DNA of 64,000 nucleotides from UBA868 sp016776875 (lineage in GTDB: Bacteria; Pseudomonadota; Gammaproteobacteria; Arenicellales; UBA868), in NCBI GenBank assembly GCA_051201585.1, contig CP179198.1, positions 124,001 through 188,000 on the forward strand, read 5' to 3'. Below are positions 44,263 through 51,970 of this stretch, piece after piece. Below the pieces are notes generated by a model, which was not told the origin of the DNA, ran no database searches, and worked only from the letters and a program-made list of their open reading frames with translations. Within the stretch, counting starts at the first letter, position 1; each line of letters opens with the position of its first letter. The position numbers and the translations under genes are program-made.

Positions 44263-44864
44263 AGCGTTCGGTTATCTCAGCCGGGTTAGCCGCTGCCGGC
44301 ATGCTTGTCATTGCGCAGGGGTTCTGGATCCCGATAAAAGCAATTGCGGCGCAGGCTTTTTTGAATCATGCGTGGGTTGAGACGCTGGAACGGGGCGCGC
44401 CCCAAAAACCGTGGCCCTGGGCAGATACGTGGCCGGTGGCAAGGCTAACATTTGACTCCCTTGGCGAATCATTGATTGTGCTTGAAGGGACGAATGGCGC
44501 GGCGCTTGCTTTTGGTCCCGGCCGGATGATCAATCGCGTGTACCCGAATAATCCCAATACGGTGATCGCGGGTCATCGTGATACGCATTTTGCGGATTTG
44601 AAAGCCGTAAAAGTTGGTCAATTACTCACGTATCAAGCGTCTGATGGAAGTGCGCAGACTTTCGAAGTAATCGACACGCGAATTGTTCACGAGACGCAGA
44701 TCGGTGTGCTTGAGCCAACGACCGAGCCCACGCTCACGTTGATCACCTGTTATCCGTTTGATGCCATCGCGCCCGGTGGGCCGCTTCGGTATGTGGTGCG
44801 GGCGCAGCTGGACGTTCCGGATTACTCACTCTCGTCTTCCTCTTTTGTCTCGAAAAATCCGTGA
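44253..44864 (+). CDS. Class GN (Gram-negative) sortase
   Basis: This 203-residue transpeptidase has an N-terminal membrane helix (VISAGLAAAGMLVIAQGFW), catalytic His108 in AGHRDTHF, Cys166 in LITCYPF and Arg179 in PLRYVVR. It would cleave the LPxTxTP-like signal of the preceding vWFA protein. The GTG start at 44253 overlaps the target gene's stop by 10 bp, so they are coupled. Its end overlaps the opposite-strand small gene. Confidence 0.95.
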   Translation: MALKRSVISAGLAAAGMLVIAQGFWIPIKAIAAQAFLNHAWVETLERGAPQKPWPWADTWPVARLTFDSLGESLIVLEGTNGAALAFGPGRMINRVYPNNPNTVIAGHRDTHFADLKAVKVGQLLTYQASDGSAQTFEVIDTRIVHETQIGVLEPTTEPTLTLITCYPFDAIAPGGPLRYVVRAQLDVPDYSLSSSSFVSKNP

Positions 44865-45133
44865 CTTTCAAGAAACCGGATTCGCTCGATTATCTCGTCA
44901 ACTGACCAATGATTCTGGGAGAGGGCGCTACACCCTTCGATGAACATCGCGTTGGCAAGACAGTGATAGTCAAGGTCCAGCTCATCGGCGTCTTCGCCCA
45001 TTCGGTGAAGATGCTTTGCAAGTAGCGCCCGTGCGGTAGCGATAGACACGGCGCAATCCGGATCCGTCTCGTGCGCGCTTAGGGCGATTTGCGATTTGCG
45101 GAATGACCGCATTGAAATCAATTGTGCGCTCAT
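44822..45133 (-). CDS. Small hypothetical protein, second of a coupled pair
   Basis: This 103-residue acidic soluble protein is unrecognised. Its C-terminal motif HWSVDEIIERIRFLESHGF is similar to DWSLDEVIARVKRHDF in the 95-residue protein at 48646-48933, so both may share a small helical domain. ATG at 45133 overlaps the stop of the upstream gene (ATGA), meaning translational coupling. It overlaps the sortase 3' end by about 43 bp on the opposite strand. Confidence 0.65.
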   Translation of the reverse strand: MSAQLISMRSFRKSQIALSAHETDPDCAVSIATARALLAKHLHRMGEDADELDLDYHCLANAMFIEGCSALSQNHWSVDEIIERIRFLESHGFFETKEEDESE

Positions 45134-45453
45134 GATGCCTCCTGTGTCGTGATGAGCACTTCCGAGGCAATATGCCGATGCTCAAAATCGGGATCGAAGT
45201 GCTCGAAGGGATCGTCCATCCAGGAGTTGGACGACAGCACAAACAATTCATCCCACGACACGTCAAATTCACTCAGGATCCATCGTGAATCATTTGAACT
45301 CGACCGCTGACTAGCGAAAAATTCGGTCGCTGCCTCCCGATCTTCAAACTCGACGGCCATAATCGGGATGGCTTGTCCGGTCTTGCAATCGGTCTGCTGG
45401 CATTCAATCCGCCAGACCGTCATGCTCCGCCTCTCCATGTGTAGTCTTGTCAT
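45130..45453 (-). CDS. Small hypothetical protein, first of a coupled pair
   Basis: This 107-residue protein has a beta-rich start (MTVWRIECQQTDCKTGQAIPIMAVEFEDREAA is split by a turn) and an acidic end (DDPFEHFDPDFEHRHI). No family is recognised. An upstream in-frame ATG exists, but AAAGGAGA seven bases before ATG 45453 fixes the start. It is coupled by ATGA to the next gene. Confidence 0.65.
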   Translation of the reverse strand: MTRLHMERRSMTVWRIECQQTDCKTGQAIPIMAVEFEDREAATEFFASQRSSSNDSRWILSEFDVSWDELFVLSSNSWMDDPFEHFDPDFEHRHIASEVLITTQEAS

Positions 45454-45759
45454 AAGGTCTCCTTTTATTTCGATTGATTTTTTTAAATTCAGGATGGATT
45501 GCTCAAAAAAGGGTGAAGTGAGTGAGTAAGCAATGTGCGTAGCAACGTAATGATCAGATGGCAAATATCATAAGAGAGGGGGCTACCCTTCTTGTTGGCA
45601 AGCGGCAGATTTCCGCCTCAGGTCACAAATGGCAGTAGAGGACTAGCCCTCGAAATCGACCTGATAAAAGCGGGGTTTCTAATCACGCACTGTGTTTGAA
45701 GTTCTCGCCCATAAGCGAGCCGCACACCCTAATCCCTCACTCACTTCTGAAGGACTGCT
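45454..45759. other. Gene-free interval with a 12-bp inverted repeat at its ends
   Basis: No convincing gene. GAAGTGAGTGAG (45515-45526) and CTCACTCACTTC (45736-45747) are perfect inverted repeats 209 bp apart. The interval between is not strongly biased in composition and holds no transposase. It could be the trace of a small inserted element or chance. Confidence 0.35.
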
Positions 45760-46320
45760 CTAGAGAACAGCCCAACTTGAAAGAATTCTCTCGGTGGTAG
45801 GATCCAGATTGATCTCGGTCTTGAAGTTGAGTTCCAGCAGTTGATCCTTCAGCTTTTGCTCCTCGGTGCGCAGTGCCTGGGATTTAGCGATGAATTCGTC
45901 GATTTCTTCTTTCGTCAGGACGCCGGTTTTGAATTCCGAATCAAAAAACGTCGAATCGTCTTTTCTTTCCTTGAGATGATTGATTTTTCCCTCGATCAAA
46001 ATGCTGCTGAGAGGAGGTTTTGATTGTGCTAGCGTCTCATAGAAACTTCGCTGCTTTTCGATTTTTGCGACGTCCGTCAGCAGATCGTTTATGCCAGCTG
46101 CCTGATTGGCAGCGCCCGCCAATTTTCGAATTCCATACAGCGCTTCCTGCAGATCAATTCGATCCTCCATATTTTTCTGAAAAGTCGCCCGTGATTCCTT
46201 TATCAGGGCATCCGGATCTTCGAACTGATTCAAATAGACTTCCGCGCTGGTGTGGATTGTGCTAAGGATTTCACGAATACGATTCTGGACCACGCTGGCT
46301 TTGCGAAGGGTGATTTTCAT
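45760..46320 (-). CDS. Hypothetical coiled-coil protein of the small-gene cassette
   Basis: This 186-residue soluble, charged protein has long predicted helices (LRKASVVQNRIREILSTI, LTKEEIDEFIAKSQALRTEE and QKLKDQLLELN). No family recognised. AGGAGA six bases before ATG 46320 fixes the start over an upstream in-frame ATG. It shares its ribosome-binding site style with the neighbouring short genes, suggesting common origin. Confidence 0.7.
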   Translation of the reverse strand: MKITLRKASVVQNRIREILSTIHTSAEVYLNQFEDPDALIKESRATFQKNMEDRIDLQEALYGIRKLAGAANQAAGINDLLTDVAKIEKQRSFYETLAQSKPPLSSILIEGKINHLKERKDDSTFFDSEFKTGVLTKEEIDEFIAKSQALRTEEQKLKDQLLELNFKTEINLDPTTERILSSWAVL

Positions 46321-46710
46321 AGTGTCTCCTAAAGTAAGATTGTTAGGTAATTGGTTTATTGATGGGAATGACATGGGTAAATTTTTAATGTCTTAATTGA
46401 GCCGTCAATCAAACCGCGCCTGGATAGCCGGTGGGATGCTAGACACTTTCCCTCGCCATGACCTTGTCCCTCAGCTTTGGCGCTCGTCGTTTGTTGGGTT
46501 AGTCAAACCGCCGCTTTCGCTACGGTTTGCTCGGATCTATATGAGCCTGATCTGCAATAAGCGATCGCGCCCAGTTTTTTTGTAAAGCCTTTTTGGAAAG
46601 GCATCCTGCCGAATTGCTCAGCAGGATGCTCCAGTTTCGTTGATTTGCGCTGATCACCGTTAATCAATTGGCGTCAGTGCATAATCATTTGAGACCCAAT
46701 GGCTACATCC
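46321..46710. other. Gene-free interval with hairpins
   Basis: No gene is supported. GCATCCTGC (46601-46609) and GCAGGATGC (46621-46629) form a 9-bp stem. CAAACCG (46504-46510) and CGGTTTG (46523-46529) form a 7-bp stem. GCCTTT/AAAGGC sits next to the first. None has a good T-run, so they are structures of unknown role downstream of the 78-residue gene. Confidence 0.4.
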
Positions 46711-46947
46711 TTATGAAACTCCGGGTGATGGACGCGGCGCTTTTTTTGGCGCACTACTTAAAAGCAGCTTGAAGCCTTTGCCCTGATTGCCTTTTTTTAC
46801 AAAGGCACGAGCCCGCCCTAATGAGACGCGCCCGCTGAGGTAGACCGCCGCCTCAATCTCGTTAAATCCGGCCTGGCGCGCATTGAGCTTTTTCATCTCA
46901 ATGCTTTTGGCCCTGCGATCGGCCACGGTGTTGTGGTCTATTTGCAT
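46711..46947 (-). CDS. Small basic hypothetical protein
   Basis: This 78-residue protein is rich in Lys/Arg (ADRRAKSIEMKKLNARQ, GRARAFVKKGNQGKGFKLLL) with a proline-containing tail. No family recognised; the charge suggests nucleic acid binding. AGGAGA eight bases before ATG 46947 fixes the start over a longer reading. Confidence 0.6.
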   Translation of the reverse strand: MQIDHNTVADRRAKSIEMKKLNARQAGFNEIEAAVYLSGRVSLGRARAFVKKGNQGKGFKLLLSSAPKKAPRPSPGVS

Positions 46948-47138
46948 TGCAAATCTCCTGATTAAAAAGTGAGTGTCGGCCGGTTGGCAGACAAAGCGAT
47001 TCCGCCGCTGGGTGGGACCCAACGTGAATCGTTTTCTTCTTAATGAGTGCTTGCTCAAGCACATGAGAAGTCGCAAAGACCTGCGACTTATTAGCTATAG
47101 CCAGAAACCTCTAAAAAATTTCAAACATATTTTCTTTT

Positions 47139-48092
47139 TCATCCGGATTGTTTGATCGTGACTAACTTGCGGGCAAGCTCGAGCGCATCTATGGGCCAGA
47201 AGCATTGCGGCCTTGGCTGTTTTACCTTCGGATCACCCTTATCGGGCTCGCAATTCAACACCGCATGCGCCCATTGGGTCGGAATGGCATCCCTTCCATA
47301 GACTGCTCCTAATAGGGCGCCACAGATGGCCGCGTTGGTATCGGTATCCCCGCCCTGCATAACGGTATTAACCACGCCTTCCTCAAGATTCGGTGCGTGC
47401 AGCATCTGAAAGAGAGCATTTTGAAAAGCAATCAGAACCCAACCCATTTGTGAGATGTAATCCTCTGGCGGGCTGTCGGCTGATCTGGCAACGATATCAA
47501 TCAGTTCGGGAGACGCGTTCATGTCAGCCGCCCATTCGGCTATTTTTTGGTGAAGCGATTCAGGATTGGTTTGGTGTTTGATCGCCTCCGAGATTGCCAT
47601 CACAAAAAGGGCATTTGCCTCGACACATACCGGGTGTGGATGTGTGAGCTGTGCGTCTTTTTTTGCCCACGCCGCCGCCTTGTCGAGGTCATAATTGGAT
47701 CCGAAAATCCCTAAAGGACTGATTCGCATCATGGCGCCGTTCGCCTGGCTGTCGTAATTAAGCTCTCCTTCCAGCGCTGCTCTAATTGTGAAGCCGCAGT
47801 CGAAAGGCCCGGAGTCCAACCAGTATTGATACTCCGAGCGCATCACCTTTGATTCATAAGCCCCTCTTTCGATAAGTGATCGGGCGAGTAGCAGGGCCAT
47901 TTCAGAGTCGTCGGTTGGCTGCCCGGCAATCGTGTTCCAGACGCCTCCATTGGCCAGCTTTCGCACGCCATTCGGATAACCTGCCAGGATTTGATCCGTG
48001 GACTGGAATTCAACCTGACTGCCAAGGGCATCCCCGGTCAATTGGCCGAGAAGACAGCCCTCTGCTCTGGTCAAAATAGGGCTGGCATGCAC
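47139..48092 (-). CDS. ADP-ribosylglycohydrolase family protein (DraG-like)
   Basis: This 317-residue protein has the family's metal-binding motifs: GDALGSQVEF (about 20-29), PTDDSEMAL (about 59-67) and the late GGDTDTNAAICGALLGA (about 249-265). It is expected to remove ADP-ribose from Arg or related targets with two Mg ions. The start is GTG at 48092, 15 bp after a small membrane-anchor reading frame. No ADP-ribosyltransferase is recognised nearby, but the surrounding small genes are unidentified. DraG-like proteins are frequent in phage and conflict systems. Confidence 0.9.
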   Translation of the reverse strand: MHASPILTRAEGCLLGQLTGDALGSQVEFQSTDQILAGYPNGVRKLANGGVWNTIAGQPTDDSEMALLLARSLIERGAYESKVMRSEYQYWLDSGPFDCGFTIRAALEGELNYDSQANGAMMRISPLGIFGSNYDLDKAAAWAKKDAQLTHPHPVCVEANALFVMAISEAIKHQTNPESLHQKIAEWAADMNASPELIDIVARSADSPPEDYISQMGWVLIAFQNALFQMLHAPNLEEGVVNTVMQGGDTDTNAAICGALLGAVYGRDAIPTQWAHAVLNCEPDKGDPKVKQPRPQCFWPIDALELARKLVTIKQSG

Positions 48093-48107
48093 TCAGGAAA
48101 TCCCCAA

Positions 48108-48525
48108 TTAAAGTTTTATTATTGCGAAAATAACAATAACAATTGCAATGACGTAGACCACCTTTGGAATGCCCCGACCCTCTTGGGGAACAGTTTCGCC
48201 GTATGTAGAGCAGGCGACAGGGGGCTGCCACTTTCCAACCCAACTCAGGGAGAATGGCAGTGGAATAGTTCCCCTTATGCTCTTTATGACAAACCCTACA
48301 AATCGGGGCAGAAACGTGCCACCACTTCGGTCCATTACCCATTATGGACGCATAAACTGAACGTCTCAATTTCCGGTTACACCATTTGCGAACCTGGCTC
48401 TTGCTTTTATACCGATAGCCAAAGCTAATTTGCCCGCTATACGGAACCACCTGTGCGAACTGGGTTGAATTCCCGGCCATCCAGAATGCTGCGAAGCCGT
48501 CTGGTAGCTTTGTGGGTCTACTCAT
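48108..48525 (-). pseudogene. Probable small Cys/His-motif membrane protein, interrupted by a +1 frameshift
   Basis: One frame starts at ATG 48525 with AGGAAG upstream and runs MSRPTKLPDGF... to ICRVCHKEHKG. Another frame ends at 48108 with WVGKWQPPVACSTYGE and a C-terminal membrane helix (VVYVIAIVIVIFAIIKL), 15 bp before the DraG-like gene. Total length is 139 codons plus one base. Deleting one C from CCCC (48271-48274, plus strand) joins CHKEHKG to TIPLPFSLSWVGKW. The joined protein would have a CxxCH zinc-like motif and a tail anchor. Two overlapping separate genes is the alternative. Confidence 0.5.
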
Positions 48526-48541
48526 TCGGCTTCTTCCTACT

Positions 48542-48637
48542 TTACGATCCTTTACCCTTCTTTGGCTTCATAGCACCGCCGGGTTTGTTGCGGGCCAGAT
48601 TGCCATGGCTAGGCTGCCTTGGCTTCGTCATCATCAT
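48542..48637 (-). CDS. 31-residue basic peptide
   Basis: The frame starts with three consecutive ATG codons at 48637/48634/48631 and ends with TAA at 48542-48544. GGGAGGG just upstream overlaps the stop of the preceding 95-residue gene. The peptide is Lys/Pro/Gly-rich (MKPKKGKGS end). The strong ribosome-binding site and tight spacing on both sides support translation. Function unknown. Confidence 0.5.
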   Translation of the reverse strand: MMMTKPRQPSHGNLARNKPGGAMKPKKGKGS

Positions 48638-48645
48638 CGCCCTCC

Positions 48646-48933
48646 CTAAGCTTCTGGAAAATCGTGGCGCTTGACTCTAGCAATGACCTCATCCAGCGAC
48701 CAATCATAGTGAATGCATCCATTGATCACAATCGTCATCAACTGAACGATCGTCAATTGCCGTGGGATTCGCAACTCGTCGCTGTCGGCTTGCATGGCCT
48801 TGACGTGCTTGACACAATTGTCCATCGCCGCAAGCCAGACCTGATCCCAATCCTCCTTGGTCCGTGGCACATCACTATCATTTGCAAAATCAAAAAAGGC
48901 AACTCCATTCTCTGGTCCTTTAGGTTTCATCAT
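48646..48933 (-). CDS. Small hypothetical protein of the cassette
   Basis: This 95-residue soluble protein has Trp-rich KEDWDQVWLAAMDNCVKHV and a C-terminal DWSLDEVIARVKRHDF that resembles the end of the protein at 44822-45133. GGGGAGA lies before ATG 48933. Its start overlaps the 3' end of an upstream short frame by 14 bp, and a 31-residue frame follows, so it sits in an operon leading to the DraG-like gene. Confidence 0.65.
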   Translation of the reverse strand: MMKPKGPENGVAFFDFANDSDVPRTKEDWDQVWLAAMDNCVKHVKAMQADSDELRIPRQLTIVQLMTIVINGCIHYDWSLDEVIARVKRHDFPEA

Positions 48934-49106
48934 TTTCTTTCTCCCCTGATTGTTTAATGCCGAACTGCAATTCAGACAAAAGCATATCTCCCTCCCAATC
49001 CACAAACTGCAGTAGTACTGAAGTCATCTCACGCCAAATAAAATATGGAGTGGTCGAGTCAAACTCAATGTCCCTCCACGTACTCAGGTATTTTTCGTTT
49101 AATCAC
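48920..49106 (-). pseudogene. Probable 61-residue protein interrupted by a +1 frameshift
   Basis: GTG at 49106, with AGGAGA six bases upstream, opens MIKRK and then leaves frame in an A5 run (49091-49095 on the plus strand as T5). The next frame reads YLSTWRDIEFDSTTPYFIWR, then EMTSVLLQFVDWEGD and a polar tail to TAA at 48920. Deleting one base joins the two. The protein-like composition and coupling to the next gene support this. If unshifted, a 21-residue frame from ATG 48985 (GGGAGGGAGAT upstream) could be translated instead. Confidence 0.5.
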
Positions 49107-49516
49107 AGCCGCTCTCCTAAAAAAACCCCGTAGACCTGAGCCACCGTTTCCAGGGCTACCACTTCACTTCTGGTGTCACGGATCAAATCGCCTCGGAGTT
49201 ACCCGTGATGACAACAGCACAACCTCAGTCGAATACATTGACCCCAGACCGGAGGTCACGCTCTGGCATCAGGCAGAAGTCGGGAAGCGATCCCAACCAT
49301 GCAGGCATTCTCGTTATTTCTTTAACTTGTCGTTAATCATTTCATGCCAGCCGGCAATCATTTACCTGACTAAATTTTTATCAAGGGGACAGAAGTTTTC
49401 GCTGTGCTGAGGCGCGAACTTAAAGATCATCTTTTGGCATTAATTGATTATTTCATCGACGATCATTAATCGGATACTTGAGTTCAGGGTCCATCACTCT
49501 ATTTTGGAGATGTAAA
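49107..49516. other. Degenerate-looking interval
   Basis: No whole gene can be supported. On the minus strand a frame ending in VVALETVAQVYGVFLGERL stops in a TGA that overlaps the GTG at 49106, which looks like a gene end, but upstream of it the frame is broken. A short frame MIAGWHEMINDKLKK lies further up. A 121-residue plus-strand frame (49045-49410) exists but is antisense to these. The interval may be a decayed gene. Confidence 0.35.
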
Positions 49517-49597
49517 GTGAAGTTCGATGAAATCATGGATTATGCGGTTTACCTAGCCCCATTTATTTTTTGGGCAGGTCTTGAACTTTTCACCTAA
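49517..49597 (+). CDS. 26-residue hydrophobic micro-protein
   Basis: GTG at 49517 is preceded by TTTGGAGA eight bases upstream. The product starts VKFDEIMDYAV and has a hydrophobic stretch YLAPFIFWAGLELF long enough for a short membrane helix, ending at TAA 49595. Small single-helix proteins of this kind exist in many bacteria. Evidence is only the ribosome-binding site and composition. Confidence 0.35.
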   Translation: MKFDEIMDYAVYLAPFIFWAGLELFT

Positions 49598-49651
49598 AGA
49601 AAAAAATTGGCGAGGGTATTTAAGGAAGCCCTGGAAATGAGCTGACGCAGC

Positions 49652-49927
49652 TCAATTTTGAAATCCGGAAAAGCTCGTTACGTACTCGATGGTGAAATCA
49701 GGAAATGAATCGACGAATTCCCACTCCCCGCAGTCATCTGCAAATGAGCTTTTCTCTTCTACTTTCAGATCTGGAAAAGACTGCACCACCTCTACCTTAA
49801 AGTCGGGAAAGCTGCTGACCACCTGAACTTTTCCATGCAGCGCTTTGCCGTTGAGTGTGCAGTCGCTGTCGATTCCGTTCGCCAGAGCGCTGCTGGACAC
49901 AAACAGTAATAATGTGAGTATTTTCAT
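49652..49927 (-). CDS. Secreted small protein with SFPDF repeats
   Basis: This 91-residue protein has a signal peptide (MKILTLLLFVSSSALA) and then four to five degenerate repeats of about 10 residues built on SFPDxxVExV: SSFPDFKVEVV, QSFPDLKVEEK, DSFPDFTIEYV and TSFSGF. Two Cys flank a GEWEFV segment. The repeats resemble those of small DUF6150-like exported proteins; I am not sure of the family number. CAGGAGA precedes ATG 49927. Confidence 0.7.
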   Translation of the reverse strand: MKILTLLLFVSSSALANGIDSDCTLNGKALHGKVQVVSSFPDFKVEVVQSFPDLKVEEKSSFADDCGEWEFVDSFPDFTIEYVTSFSGFQN

Positions 49928-50119
49928 GAGATCTCCTGGACCTATTTCGGTCGTAATTACTTCCAAAGCACCACCATACCAAATATCTCCTGGCCGAGAT
50001 CCTTAACTTTCACTCTAATAAGATTTCTCATATCGCTAGGACTCCGGTTGCTGACGGTAATTTGGGCGCTTGGATTAAAAAAGATATCGGTTGATTAACT
50101 TCTTTTAAGTGTCGAGAAA

Positions 50120-50386
50120 ATGCCATCTTTTCGACCGTGGTTTGCCATTTGGTCCGGTCATACTAACGATATGAAAAGGATTAAAAATATCTTTAAGTTG
50201 TTTTCAAAAACTGATCATTCTTCATCCCAGTTAGAACCACCACAACCCGAAGTAACAACCCCACAAACCCCTTACGAGAAATCACGGATGATTACGCCAG
50301 AGATTATGGCGAAAGCCCGTAAGAAGATCGAAGCAGAGGAGCGCAAAAGGCGCGGACCGCCAGTGGTGTTCCTGCCGAACGACTAG
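50120..50386 (+). CDS. Small hypothetical protein
   Basis: This 88-residue frame has an aromatic start (PSFRPWFAIWSGH), a Pro/Ser/Gln-rich middle, and a Lys/Arg/Glu-rich C-terminus (EIMAKARKKIEAEERKRRG). A shorter start at ATG 50171 (MKRIKNIFKLF) is equally plausible. No family; no strong ribosome-binding site. Confidence 0.45.
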   Translation: MPSFRPWFAIWSGHTNDMKRIKNIFKLFSKTDHSSSQLEPPQPEVTTPQTPYEKSRMITPEIMAKARKKIEAEERKRRGPPVVFLPND

Positions 50387-50446
50387 ATTGGTCAAAGAGT
50401 CGGATGGCGCCGCACTCATGAGAGAGCGGCGGCCTGTACCTGCGTC

Positions 50447-50764
50447 TTATTTATGCGGTGGCGTAAATTCGACTTTGCTTACGGTTTGACGGATTTGATT
50501 AACGTCGATGGCTTCCAGAATGACAGGGTTCTCGACCGTGCCTGTTGCCTTCGCTTTTAACGTCATGGCGGCGACCTGATCAAATGAGTCGGCATCCGAG
50601 ATGACGTAAAAATCATACTGACCACGGGTTAGGCTGTAGTCCACGAGGGTGGCGCCAACGCTTTGGTGCATGGCCTCCATCACGGCTTTACGGTCGGTAT
50701 CGCCTTCGATGAGTCCGCCAGTGCCGGCGTTTGTGTATCGCGCCATCGTAATGAATCTGGGCAT
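50447..50764 (-). CDS. GYD domain-containing protein
   Basis: This 105-residue protein matches the GYD-domain family by overall pattern: FITMARYTNAG at the start, DRKAVMEAMHQSVGATLVDY in the middle, and GQYDFYVISDADSFDQVAAM (about 48-67) containing the GxYD signature. The family is small, cytoplasmic and functionally unknown. GGAGAC lies before the ATG. It stands alone. Confidence 0.88.
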   Translation of the reverse strand: MPRFITMARYTNAGTGGLIEGDTDRKAVMEAMHQSVGATLVDYSLTRGQYDFYVISDADSFDQVAAMTLKAKATGTVENPVILEAIDVNQIRQTVSKVEFTPPHK

Positions 50765-50960
50765 TTCAAAGTCTCCTCTTTTCTTTAGTTTGAGATAATG
50801 ACTCTAATCAGTTTTGAGAAAGTCGTACAGCATGTATAGCGTTGCAGGCGACGGTCCGGGGCATGTCACTTCACCCCGCGTTGGCGTCGGTTAGAATATT
50901 TTCAACAAACCACTCAAAAACGTCCGATATAGGTCGAAAAATAACCAGGAAAAGAAAAAG

Positions 50961-51182
50961 ATGGTAAAGAACATTTATGGTCAGGCGATCCGCGATATGG
51001 AAAAGATGCGGGTTGAGGAGAAGATTGATCACATCAAGAACGCAATTCCTGACGATCTGTATAAGGTGCTGACCGAGGAATGGCACCGATTTGTAAAGTC
51101 CTCTGTCAAAAAGGGCCAGGGAGAGCGGGAATTGGTTGAGTTTGATTACTTTTTTGAGTTGTTTATGAAATTCCCCCACTGA
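50961..51182 (+). CDS. Small hypothetical protein
   Basis: This 73-residue soluble charged protein (QAIRDMEKMRVEEKIDHIKN, EFDYFFELFMKFPH end) is unrecognised. AGGAAAAG lies before ATG 50961 and a strong terminator follows 61 bp after the stop, so it is probably a real single-gene unit. Confidence 0.65.
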   Translation: MVKNIYGQAIRDMEKMRVEEKIDHIKNAIPDDLYKVLTEEWHRFVKSSVKKGQGERELVEFDYFFELFMKFPH

Positions 51183-51243
51183 CAAAGCCTGCATAGCTGC
51201 GCGCTGTTTAAATGCCTTTTTAGCGATCATCCCCCAAAGAATC

Positions 51244-51280
51244 AAAAGCCCCTGGATCGAATGATCGAGGGGCTTTTTTT
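51244..51280 (+). terminator. Rho-independent terminator
   Basis: AAAGCCCCT (51245-51253) pairs with AGGGGCTTT (51268-51276), followed by a run of T to 51280. It closes the small gene at 50961-51182. Confidence 0.88.
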
Positions 51281-51694
51281 GATTTTGATCTTAAAAACAC
51301 GTTAGGGTTTATTTAGAAGAAGATAAACGAAAATAAACTCAATTGACATGAAATTAAGTTCAGTTAATTGATTGAGATGGAATAAATAAGATAAAACGTC
51401 ATTTATCAATAAATAACATCTAATGGAAGAAATTAAAACAATTTAGCTATATTTTCGAAGAATTTAAGAGCAATTAAGATCGATCAATCAAAAAATATTG
51501 ATTTGAAGTCGTTCATAAGCAATTTTCAATTTTCGATAATAGGGTCATTTATCTATTTTTAAGGGAAATTATCTGAATTTAGAAGAACTTTATGCTATTT
51601 ATCAGATTTAAATAAGATTTTGGAACTTGATGCCAGTTGGCTTGCTAGTGCGTGAGGCTAGACGGCCGCAGGTAAATATGGTAAGATTAAGTTT
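51281..51694. other. Extremely A+T-rich gene-free block
   Basis: Positions 51281-51620 contain 80 G/C in 340 bases (23.5%), far below the surrounding genes. There is no open reading frame of note and no clear tandem repeat, but short A- and T-tracts recur (AATTAAG, AATTTAAG, TTTTCAATTTTC). It could be curved promoter DNA, a nucleoid-protein-silenced site, or a mobile-element scar. Confidence 0.6.
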
Positions 51695-51877
51695 ATGAAT
51701 AATAATAAATTAATCAGACTACCTAATGGTAGGGAAACAAGTACGACCTTTGATGAACGCACCCTGCTCAGGAAAGAGCTCGGATTTCGTGACCTCGAAC
51801 TGTTGGAAGATTTGCCCCTTGAGTCGGCTCTTGGACGCCGCGTGATGGATGTTGCCAAGAGAATGAGACTCGCCTGA
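51695..51877 (+). CDS. 60-residue hypothetical protein
   Basis: The frame from ATG 51695 reads MNNNKLIRLPNGRETSTTFD then a Leu/Glu/Arg-rich helical part (RTLLRKELGFRDLELLEDL) with a basic end. It is soluble and unrecognised. Codon composition is normal compared with the A+T-rich DNA before it, and a T-rich hairpin terminator follows at 51971, supporting a real gene. Confidence 0.5.
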   Translation: MNNNKLIRLPNGRETSTTFDERTLLRKELGFRDLELLEDLPLESALGRRVMDVAKRMRLA

Positions 51878-51970
51878 CCCCGCTTTTAGAGCCTGTGTGG
51901 TCTTATCCGTTGATGTGTCGCTGTCTTTTTAGCTTCCGGATCTAACGCCTGTCGGCTTTGCCGATGGGGC

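Noticed and set aside
49045..49410. 121-residue plus-strand frame
   Set aside because: It has no ribosome-binding site, lies antisense to fragments that look more coding and has no recognisable domain.
51281..51620. Replication origin in the A+T-rich block
   Set aside because: No DnaA-box-like cluster (TTATCCACA type) or dnaA/dnaN genes nearby.
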